Of a stretch of DNA of 64,000 bases, positions 53,690 through 64,000 are shown one piece after another. The number at the start of each line of letters is the position of its first letter. Position 1 is the first letter of the stretch. The notes beneath the pieces were generated by a model. That model did no database searches. It was not told where the DNA came from and saw only the letters and a program-made list of their open reading frames with translations. Both the position numbers and the translations under genes were made by a program. The stretch comes from Unio delphinus (taxonomy: Eukaryota > Mollusca > Bivalvia > Unionida > Unionidae), in the NCBI GenBank assembly GCA_029339505.1, contig JAQISU010000169.1:4766001-4830000 (forward strand), written 5' to 3'.

Positions 53690-56430
53690 TGCTGACAAGA
53701 AGAGGCCAGTAACTGGATAGAGAGAAGGAAAGATAGGGAAATGCTGACTGATCACAAGCAGTAATTTCGGAATGAATGGAAGTATTAGAAAATGCTGGCA
53801 TGCCAGGCAATCTGACTTTGATCTGTCACTCAATCATATGATGAAATTTGTTCTATCAGTAACAGAATGACTATTTGTAATTCATACAATTTTGTAACTA
53901 TTTCTGAAAGAAAGCGATTCATTCAGGTCATTTTCTGTTTTTATGTAACTGAATTGTTTTATTTTACATACAGTGGCCTGTGTTATATTATTCCATATAT
54001 CTGCTTATTTCTGTTATTCCATCCCTTAATTCCATATTTTTTGTTATTAACTACTCAAGCATGCAATAGCATCATGGTCGATCACCTCTTGGATAAACCT
54101 GAAGGACTGGGGGAAGATCTCTCTAAAATTATCCCACAACACCACAGTACAATGTTAGGCAGAATATCTTTGTAATGTTGTTGTGTTACAGAGTGAATGT
54201 TGAAGAAAAATATTACTGCACAATAACTGGGGTCAATTTTGTTGTGGTCAGTGTGATACATAACTATTAAGTTTGATGTATTGGCGAGGCTCAATAAATC
54301 ACAGCCATTGATGGATGGGATTGGCTCTGGTTTGACTAAATTTTCATTAATTAAGACATGCTAGGATAACAATTAGAAATTGAGAGGAGCAGATGTCTAT
54401 ATAGGGTTAAGTTGCAGGAAATGACAAAGCTGCCACAAGCTAGAGACAATAAAGGCTATTTGATGTAAGTGACACAAAATGAAATTTTCCAGAAATACAT
54501 GTAGTTAATAATAAATGCTGACTAGAGAAAAGCATTTCAGCTTTGATGGGAATAATACATTTTTGATGGTTAGAGAAAGTTAATCCTGATTGACTAAGCT
54601 AACAAGGGAATGTACTTCCCATAGGAAACGTTTAAGTATTCTTCCCTAAAAGTTTATTTTGCAAGGAGAGATCTGACTCAGAAGATAATCTTCAAAGTCC
54701 TTTTCTCATTAAATTGGACAGGTAAGGTCTCAATAACCTACAATATGTTCACTAATTAGAAGTTTGTAATTATTTTTTGAATTTATTCATGTTAAATTCA
54801 TACATAAATGTTTCGATAGTTTGTAAGTTAATGGTTTCATGCATTCATCTTTGAATTTTATATTGTTTAGGTATTCTTCAGATTGAAAAAAAGTTAAAAT
54901 AACCAGTAAGTATTGCTATCTTCATATAATGTGATTGTTATACTCTTCATAAGAGGGCCTCAAGGGAGAATAGTCCTTGACTAATGAGACACCCTCTATA
55001 AATAAAGCATTATTATTATTAGTAGTAGTAGTATTACTTCTGATAAAAATCATTCGAATATGAGAATTTTTCTGTCATAAATTATATGTATCATGAATAC
55101 TAGGAATTGATTTTAGTGTATCTGAAAATGCTACATCAAGGAAACGCTAGTAAGCAAGTACTATGTAGTTCTGATAAGGAATGATGATCATTTAATTAAA
55201 CTGAATTCTTTTCAAGTGAGAAATTGGTGCATGGTGACCTTCAGGAACGCTATATGCTAGAGAGACATTGATTTCATGTTAACAAAGTTGTGTGTCAGCA
55301 TCAAGCTGTGAACTGACCCATATTAGGTATAACGGTACCAATTGCGCATGTCCAGGTGGGCGGTGCAAAAGGTGTAGGGTCCATTGCAGGCAGTAATAAA
55401 CAACAAGACAAGCTTTGATTGGTGGATTATGTAAGAGTTGTACTTTCTGTTAGGCTTAAAAAAAAGTTTAGCCTCTTGGCAACATGTGAATTTATGCTAA
55501 TTCCTAAATAGATCAAATTTTGTATTTTTTATGATTTTTTGAAAATGACTGAAAATAGGTATGTTGTGACTAGATAACTCATACCCCTGTCTAGTTCCAG
55601 CAGAGTTATCTCTCTTAAATGCAATGGAGTACCTGGTTTTGTCATCATCAAATTGACAATCTAACATTGTTCTCTATAACAGTGTGAGAGATGCATGCTA
55701 AATTAGGATAGAAAATATATTTATCTCTCCAAATATTAGCATTGAGGTCTATGGAAAAACAATTGGTACCGTGATACCATTAGCCTGAGTCAGTTGAATT
55801 ATGACAAGATGATGTATTAGCCTTAGTTTTGTTGAATTATGATAAGACAATATTTGACGTAACAAGAGTTAGGATTACTGTTCAATTCAAGATCCCACAT
55901 AAAAAAGTATAACAAACATTTTGGTTGCATTGTTATTTATTTAAAGCTGAAAAATAGTTCTATGTGGGCCAAGAAGTGGAAAGGAGAACCGACAACCAAG
56001 TAAAGTTGATAAGCTGCAAGAGGCGGGAGAGATAAAGAGAAGTGAAAAAGGAATATGGCAATTCTGACCAGTGTCATCAATACTGACAGGCATGTTAAGC
56101 AATAAGAGATTATTCACTTGATTATATGATGAAGTTTGTTTTATCGATATAAATCGGTTTTATCGGTTTGTTTTATCGGTATAACTATTAAGTAATTACA
56201 TTTCTTATAGATTTTTAACTCTAGTTTTAATGTTGTGTACATTTTCATTTTCTTTATGTAAACTGTTATATTTTAAATAAATAAACTCATGTTGTTTTAT
56301 CCGATATCTCTAGTCATATCTCTTTTATTCCATCCATTAATTTCATATTTTATTTTATTGTTTACTTAATCCAGGCAATAAAACCATGGTCGATCAGCTC
56401 CTAAATAACACAACCAAACCAAAGGCATCA
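53690..56430. repeat. old unclassified dispersed repeat, one partial and one long copy
   Basis: The segment 53690-54120 matches 55970-56430 (TTATTCCATCC and ATGGTCGATCA landmarks), and 54190-56120 matches 23640-25260. This looks like the end of one copy followed by a second, longer copy that carries the MITE at 55326-55778. Confidence 0.5.
55326..55778. mobile_element. 453-bp MITE with 19-bp TIRs
   Basis: The ends GGTATAACGGTACCAATTG and CAATTGGTACCGTGATACC are inverted repeats matching at 18 of 19 positions. ATTA flanks both sides (55322-55325, 55779-55782). It interrupts a repeat whose uninterrupted relative is at ~24980-25040. It has no coding potential. Confidence 0.75.
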
Positions 56431-56536
56431 TAATAATTGGTTGGCCCTAACAATTGTCAATTAAAATGGTCTGCCATATTAAATTCTGGCATTGTGGGTC
56501 ACTGAACAATACAAGTGTTCCTTCATTCACCACAAC

Positions 56537-56870
56537 CGCTCCAGTAGCCTAGTGGTTGGAGCTTCTGTCTAGAAAGCAGGAGGCTGGGGGTTCAAATTCC
56601 AGGTATTTTATACCAAAGACTTACAAAAATGGTAACAGCTGCCTTGCTTGGCGCTCAGCATTAAAAGGTTAGTGTTAGAAATGGTTGGGCAAGGTGTCAA
56701 GATAAAGTGACTAGGCTGGACATCATGCTACATGTCTGCGACATGATGCATGCCACAGTGCTAGACATAGTATAAATTGCCACAATGCAGACAGATATCA
56801 TAGCGATGTGACTGGAATATTGTTAAACCTACATTAAAAATCCTAATCATGTACACACTCATTCACCTCA
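56537..56870 (+). repeat. SINE family A copy
   Basis: The head contains TAGCCTAGTGGTTGG and GGGTTCAAATTCC, with the conserved body and tail after it. Confidence 0.77.
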
Positions 56871-57942
56871 AATATAACACAGATGTCCCTTTGGTAGCAT
56901 GCTTTCTTACCAAATATCTCTTTTAAATTTAATGGAAAGGTTTCACCAAAGTTTTATACACATTATTCATCAAAATTGTTTAGAGATTTGAAAGTAAAGC
57001 AAAAGGTGATGTACAGTTTGCAATACCCACAATCTAACAAAATCTAATATTTTACATATTAATTTCAGATTTTTGAACCATTGCTCTTGAACAAAATCTA
57101 CAAGGCACTTCACATGAGCATTTCTTCATTTGCCAAAAAGATGTCTAGCAGTTATTGGGTATATGCTGGGTTTATTATGCAAATAAACCTTAAGGCTACT
57201 GAGGAAGTATCTGAAAATACCTCAAATCCCCATCCCCAATCCCAGATATATTCTGGGGGGTTTGTGTCTTACTGAACATGGTTGTTTATGGGGTTTTGTA
57301 ATTTAGAATCATGCTTTTCATGTGACATACCATTACTTGGCAGAGATGCTACTGGTACATTTCATACAGACAATCGCATTTGTAAGCTGTAGAAATGATC
57401 CTTAATCATGGCCTGACAACCTTGTAATTATGAGACAGTCAGGATGAGTTTGTTGACTATAATAAGGAAATCTTTTGACAAGAGATGATGGAGATAGCAA
57501 ATAGCTTTTTTATCTCAAGATCCTAAAATTGAAAAAATGGACTGATATGATATACTTAATTGGATATTATACAGCACTCCTATAATTATTATATATACCA
57601 CAAATACCTGAAGCTTATGCAGAGGGTGTGTTCCATCTAATACTTCAAGAGAACAATGTCAATCATTATCTGCTCCTGCATTACGGTTCATTGTGTGACT
57701 ACATTTTCTCTAAGGTGTGTTTCTGTCTGTGTGTAAATATGGACTACCTTTAATGTAAGATACTCCTTCTGCCTGAAATGATTATCTCTCAAAGGTCATA
57801 ATATTGGATGATCGATAAAGTTGCTATGAAAACCTGATCTATCAAGGCAGGTGGTCTCATTGCAATGGTCTTTCAAGGCATATTTTACTGTACTAGTAAA
57901 GACACAAAACAAACAATTTTCCCAAAAGTTGTTTCTATTGTT
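56871..57942. other. nothing recognisable
   Basis: An open stretch at 57069-57275 follows an acceptor-like AATTTCAG but matches no family I know and is not in phase with the other exon candidates. Confidence 0.35.
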
Positions 57943-58183
57943 TGGGTTTAATACCATTTTTCAATACAAGATAGACTATACATGGTGGCTAATATTAATG
58001 GTGGAGGAAGAACCCTGGAAAACCCCAGAAAGAACCACAACTCCACGAGAAGCTATTGGCATGCTTTCTGACATACCCACATTGGCCGAACCTGACACTC
58101 GAAACCGTGCAGACAGAGCTGAGATGGCAATGATCCATAACGGTGAGCGCTTTAGACCACTGGGGCACTCAGGGCCCTTAATG
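57943..58183 (-). repeat. SINE family B copy
   Basis: A full reverse copy with GAGCGCTTTAGACCACTGGG near its right end. Confidence 0.77.
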
Positions 58184-58536
58184 AAAGTGTTCCAATTCAT
58201 GTGTATTAATTATATTGGTCTGACCAATATCTGAAATTTGTAAAAGCTTTTAAACAAGAAATAAATAGAAAGCTTTTAAGTTAAAGTGAAAACTTTCTAA
58301 GCAGAAAAAGACATCATTAGCTGGAGTTTAAGTTGAAGAAAAAAACTCCTAGGGATTATGATACTGAAAATAGTCAGCTTCCAAATGTAATTTTATAATG
58401 TATTATAATGTTACTTACTTACCATTTCTATATGCAATTTTCTAATTTTGAGATATCATAATTGTATGTTCTGATAACTGAAGTGAAAAATGTTCCTGAA
58501 CATTTGATGATTCTGATTTCTCTACAAACTGTAAAG

Positions 58537-58612
58537 TTTGTTTTTATGGTTTAACGCCATTTTTCAGCACAATATATGCTATACATGGTGGCCAGTATTA
58601 ATGGTGGAGGTC
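58537..58612 (-). repeat. SINE family B fragment
   Basis: Only the distal ~75 bp remain (TTTTTCAGCACAATATATGC to AATGGTGGAGG). Confidence 0.65.
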
Positions 58613-59708
58613 AAACTGTAAAGCATTCTTTTGTAAATGAAATATTTTTTTTGGTAGCTCTTACATAATTATATTATTACCATTTCATCAAATTCACTAA
58701 TCTTTTGGATTAAATTTAGATATGTAGCTCAAAAGTTAATATACGGAAACAATAAAAGATATTATGTATATTTAACTTACACTGTTTGCTAGATTTTTTT
58801 TCTTCAGTCATGATGTTCTATGGATAATTGTATTTTGTTCTTAATCACAGGTCTTTTTTCAAAAAAATTTGTAAGCAAATAATACATAGCTAATATTTGT
58901 ATAATAAATAGCATGGGTTAAATATTTGGATTATTATCTTGGTCTGAGTCAAGAACATTATGTAATTGTTCCATTAAGTAAAAGATTTATTTTGCTTTTT
59001 TAATAGAAAATGCTAATTGTGACCTAGGTCAAGTGGAAGGCTTTATAATCTTGTTTATTTAGAAATTATTCTTTCATGCTGTAAAATCTTGAAATAGAAT
59101 CAATATTGTTGTTGTGTTCAGTATTTCATTTGGACTAGAATTATTTATCGAATTATTATTCTCTGGAATTACAATATGTTCAATATTATCCTAGGACAGA
59201 AACATTAATTTGGAATTATAGTGAATTCAAACAAGGATAACTTGGAATGTATTATTGTGATTCATCAAAAGACTGTGTGCAAATCATCACAAGTCAGGCC
59301 AGTGTTACATTAGTACTTATGACAGTGTTATAGTAGTATGTCTAACACTACAGGCACATCAACACCTACAGCATTGGATATTATTTTGAAAACAGGGTTC
59401 AACACAAACTTTTTCAGGTCAGAAGGTTATGCTCATTTATGGTTAGTTACTGAAAAAAATATGTACCGTAATCTATAATGTAATAAATGTAATATAATCT
59501 ATAATGTAATAAATGTAATATGTAATAAAACACACATACAATGTTACAAGGTTGTTATTTTATTACAGTTCACATTAAATTCCTTAACAGTTTATGCTTT
59601 GTTTTGTATTGCTGGCAAATATTGTGTGTTGTATTTATTATCATCAGCATTATAATTATTATCAGCATCATCAACATCACTGACACACCATCCAGTCACA
59701 TGGCAACA

Positions 59709-59742
<34 letters not shown>

Positions 59743-62208
59743 TTACACCTCTTCGTTAATAACTACCCACAATAGGGTCCAAAAATTAGGACCATACAAT
59801 AAGTAAGGGTACAAGTACTGAGGAACCTCAAAATAATTGAGAAAGGGAATTGCCATCCCACTGGGCATCAATCAAGAAAATAATTGTGTGTGTGTATTTG
59901 CTGTTCAATGACTAAAAGCTTGTTTTATATTTACATTAGGATAACTGTCAATAAAGTTCTTATTCTAATGAAGTTATTTTCTATTTTGTATTAATTGTCT
60001 TTATTTTCAAGACCCTCATCCTCTAAAACATTTGTAGCAATATTTTCCTAGAGATGTGAAGTGTACATGAAAACATCATGTATTACGTCAATGCTTTCTG
60101 ATGTTGGTGTTTCACAGCAAAAGAAACTTTCTTTTGCCAAAACCTCAGGAGCATTCATTTTATGCAACAGCTGTCAACGTTAAAACTCAGAATAAAAAAA
60201 ATATATAAATGTATTATTCTATTAGAAAAATATTGATGCCATGATTTCATTGCAAGTAATAGTGCAAACTCTCTTCCCTAAGGAAATCTCTGAATGCCAA
60301 TTCAGGAATTTTAAGTTGACATTAAACTTGGGAACTGGCTTCACAATCATTAGTGCGCCAGATAACTTTTGGACCTATAGAGTATTTTCACTAATGAATT
60401 TAAAATTTTGTGAAATTATTTTTCACAAATATAATTTGGTGTTTTTCAGCTTTAATCTTTTTAAAAAGCAAACACTTAAACAACAAATTCATCTTACCCT
60501 TGTCAAGCTGACTACCTTGTTTTTGAGGGGTCTAAATTTTAAATACTTCCAACTACTTAAGTGACTGTTTCTGAATTGTGGGTTTTTGCTGTTGCTGATG
60601 ATTTATTAGACACTGATTCCAAAGATTTAACAATTATATCTTAGAGAATACTTCTCACTATTTATATTTTTTCTTGACAAGCCTAAACAAAATTAATTTT
60701 TCAACAGAAATTCTTCTATTGGACATTTTAAGCATCTGTCAGATATTATCAGAATCCTTGATTTTATACAATAAATGACCAAGAAAGTGCCTGTTCAATT
60801 TTGCTATTGTAATATGCTTGTTTTACAGTTTATTTCATCAATAATGTAAGTGGCACCAGACAAAACAATTAGAGCAGAAGTTTAAACATCAATTGTTTAC
60901 ACAAAGACTTATACAGGAACATTGATTTTATAAGTCAGTGATAAAATGCCTATTAATCTGGTACACATACTGAAATAATTTTTTGGGGATATTTTACTAT
61001 TTTAACTGAGTGAAATATTCCAATAAGCTGTTTGTCTGGGGCACTGGTAATGAACAATATCTGTGAACAAAGCTTTTTGTTCACCCAGGTCTCAATTTGC
61101 TTGGTTACACTGCTATCTTTGAAAATGAGCAGGCTAATTAAGGTAGTTTAATTATATTACTTACATTATATTTATCAGTGTTCAATTGATCAATTGAAAA
61201 GAGTTGATCTGATACACATAGTTGACTGTGTGCTCATATGCATTTATGATATGCATGCCTTTTAACTTTAACCAAATTATTTGACTATATATAAAAATGA
61301 CATATCAAAGTTAAATTTACTAATTCTGTAATTTTCTTCATGCTTAATAAAAAAAGGAACCATTATTTTTGGTATTTTCCAGTAAGAAAAGTGGGATCAA
61401 TGCCTGACCACACATTATACATTGGTTGCAAATTACCCGGGTGTGAGTTATTGAGGGAGTGGTGTACATGGACTGCAATCCTCTAGTATGTTTTATTTCT
61501 AAGTTTGGTGATTTATTCTATAACTAACGTCCCCTACTTCTGAACCACTATAGTGATCTGGACAAGTCTGGTATAGACCCATCAATATAGAAACTATATT
61601 CATACATATTTGCTTTTAAAATAAGTTTTAGCACAGGTATTAAAGTTAACAGTGGATCATTGTGAAACAACATTTGGCAAATTGGTTTCCCCAGAGTTTT
61701 ACTTATTGTTTTTATAATTTGGCTCCTTACCTATATAATTTCATTGGATCAGTTCAGTTTTCTTTTGTTATTCTGGGACAGTAGCTCGTGCAAAGATTTT
61801 GAAATGTTAAATTAATTTCATCAAATTTTAGACCAACGTAATTGTTTATTAAAGCTTCTCTGATCTTATCACTCATTTGCCAGCTAGAGATGATTATATT
61901 TGTACCTTTTTCTTCCATTCACATATTCTCTTGTTCCAATAATAGCTTTAATTATTTTACAAATATCACAAGTGGGTATAGTAAGAAATCAATGAAATAA
62001 ATAATTAATTAAACAATTAATTACATTAATAAACTAATCAATACAAAACTTCTATTCAATGTGTATCACTAAACAACTATTGTCCCTATCACAAATTTTA
62101 GTTCATTCAAAGTACTGTGTCAAAATTGTAATTATTTATTATACTGCACAATTTTTTTTTTTACAAATAAAGAAATAATTAATTATAAACTGAGACTAAG
62201 ACTGAACT
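58613..62208. other. long gene-poor stretch
   Basis: AT-rich with a microsatellite at 59715-59742. The 107-codon frame at 60241-60564 is hydrophobic and unsupported. Confidence 0.4.
59715..59742. repeat. (TG)n(AG)n microsatellite
   Basis: A short TG run followed by an AG run. Confidence 0.9.
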
Positions 62209-62637
62209 TCAGTACATTTTTAATATTTTGTATATAACTTCAGTACATTTTTAATATTTTGTATATAACTTCAGTACATTTGTAATATTTTGTATATAAC
62301 TTCAGTACATTTGTAATATTTTGTATATAACTTCAGTACATTTGTAATATTTTGTATATAACTTTAGTACATTTGTAATATTTTGTATATAACTTCAGTA
62401 CATTTTTAATATTTTGTATATGACTTCAGTACATTTTTAATATTTTGTATATAACTTCAGTACATTTGTAATATTTTGTATATAACTTCAGTATATTTTT
62501 AATATTTTGTATATAACTTCAGTACATTTTTAATATTTTGTATATAACTTCAGTACATTTTTAATATTTTGTATAACTTCAGTATATTTGTAATATTTTG
62601 TATATAACTTCAGTACATTTTTAATATTTTCTATATA
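62209..62637. repeat. minisatellite, 31-bp unit, about 14 copies
   Basis: The unit is AACTTCAGTACATTTTTAAT followed by ATTTTGTATAT. T/G variants at one site alternate along the array. Confidence 0.92.
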
Positions 62638-64000
62638 ACTGATGCAATTTACTCTACTGAGAGGAGTATGCAAAACGGAAAAAGCAGTGGGGAAAAATGG
62701 CAGTGACACCAGCATCTATATAATCTTTTTTTTCAGTTTTAATCAGATTTATAGACAGACTATCTAATACAAAAAATAAAAATTTTGAACAAAAAAAATA
62801 CACAAAATATGCTATTTCTTCACCGCTATTATCTGGATGACCAAAAAGATCCCATATACACTGATATATGCTAATAATATTCACTTTAATGAACAAAACT
62901 TTTATATAGTCTGTTAAGATATATACCAAAAGTTAAAAAATGAAATCATCAAGTATTTCAAAGCAGGTATTTTCCAGTGATTTTGGAAGCTTCAGTACCA
63001 TTATATATACAGATATTTTGTCATATTTCAGAATTCGTCTGTAACATAAAATTGGAAAGATTCATTGAAATAAATTGCCATGTTTCATTTAAATTAAGTT
63101 AGCAGTCAAGTTATTGATACATTTTTCAGCATGATGACTTTTAAGAAACACAGGCAAGAATTTATAAAGTATATCAAAGTACCATCATAATTGTTTCTGT
63201 TTTTTTAATTATCTTTTGATATAATTGTTTATTCTTGTTTCTTTGAGCAAAAAGTTGAATATTTCTGCAGAAATAAATTGATTTATAACAATAAAGATAT
63301 ACAGAAGTATTTTTATAGTGCTGCCTTATATGTCTTCAGTCTAATAATGTTTTACTGGTGGATGTGTCTAGTGCCACAAACTCTAATGATTGGGTGTGGC
63401 TTGGACAGCCAAGCCAGGCTGACTTACACAGCTGGATGCCCTACATGAGAACAAAACAACATGAGCATGGTTTTACAGTGAAATCTTGTTCATCCTGTTT
63501 TTCTAAATATCTTGGGAGTCCAAATGACAATAAATGAGAATAGATTTCTTCCATGATTATCTAGACTAATTGGTTCATCTGGATGGAACCCAAAATTCAG
63601 GAGCAACTTAGCTGAACTTTAAATATCAGTTGTTTAAAAAAATTATACTCCTTTACACTGATGTTGAAAATGACAATAGAAACAATTAGATCTTCAAGCA
63701 AAAACTAATGATAATATCTTTGTGGATGAAAAAGAAATCAATATCAATTAGAGGGATGGTGAGTGATGGTCTAGTTTAGTTCCATGAATGTCAAGCCCAC
63801 TGCTAGAGAAAGTAATTGCCACTATATCAATGCTAACTTGGCACTGAAAATTCTAAATCTGCGGAAATCCTGAGGCAATACTATTTGGTAACAATTTATT
63901 TTTATTTTAGGGGCACTTTCATTTGTTCATACATGCAAAACCTTTTACAACTGTCATGTTCATTCAATACAGTATTTGACATCAGTTATTTACAAGCTAT
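62638..64000. other. nothing recognisable
   Basis: AT-rich DNA to the end of the window, with no credible gene. Confidence 0.4.

Noticed and set aside
57851..58234. 127-codon plus-strand frame
   Set aside because: Most of it is the complement of a SINE B copy.
62209..62637. CRISPR-like array
   Set aside because: The 31-bp units are directly adjacent with no unique spacers, in eukaryotic DNA; it is a minisatellite.

Overview
The window reads as AT-rich, repeat-littered, gene-poor animal nuclear DNA. There is no bacterial-style gene packing. It has dispersed tRNA-headed SINEs, simple-sequence runs and minisatellites, and one plausible spliced host exon. The two SINE families look like ones I associate with molluscs, probably a bivalve; that attribution is from memory and was not searched.

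The main object is a complete Maverick/Polinton (adintovirus-like) element at 29990-45326, 15,337 bp. It is bounded by ~280-bp terminal inverted repeats that start AG and end CT, and by a 5-bp target duplication (GTGAT). It carries about fourteen tightly packed genes. From left to right, on the minus strand: a large capsid-associated protein, a two-helix membrane protein, a fibre-like protein, an adenain-type cysteine protease, a pX-like core protein, the double-jelly-roll major capsid protein, a pVI-like protein, a conserved unknown protein, an unknown small protein, a NUMOD/HNH homing-type endonuclease and a zinc-finger protein. On the plus strand comes a fused PolB / SF1 helicase / HNH protein. 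Then on the minus strand lie an rve integrase with a nonsense codon, and a zinc-ribbon gene whose phospholipase A2 domain sits in the -1 frame behind an A-AAA-AAC slippery site. Last, on the plus strand, is the FtsK/HerA-type packaging ATPase. Replication (PolB-helicase), integration (integrase and TIRs), packaging (ATPase), capsid assembly and maturation (MCP, pX, pVI, protease) and probable entry functions (PLA2, fibre) are all represented, so this is an integrated virus-like element. The near-identical TIRs and intact target duplication point to a fairly recent insertion, although the integrase is broken.

A second autonomous-class transposon lies at 15311-18277. It is a 2,967-bp hAT-type element with 14-bp TIRs and a perfect 8-bp target duplication (CTGTATAG). 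Its single transposase gene is broken by two stops and two frame changes.

The flanks (1-15310, 18286-29984, 45332-64000) hold two SINE families (about 16 copies or fragments), a 453-bp MITE nested in an older repeat, an old unclassified repeat family shared between 23.6-25.3 kb and 53.7-56.4 kb, four copies of a small self-complementary repeat, several minisatellites and microsatellites, and long stretches where I see nothing. A CpG-richer patch at ~46.68-47.0 kb may be the start of a host gene.
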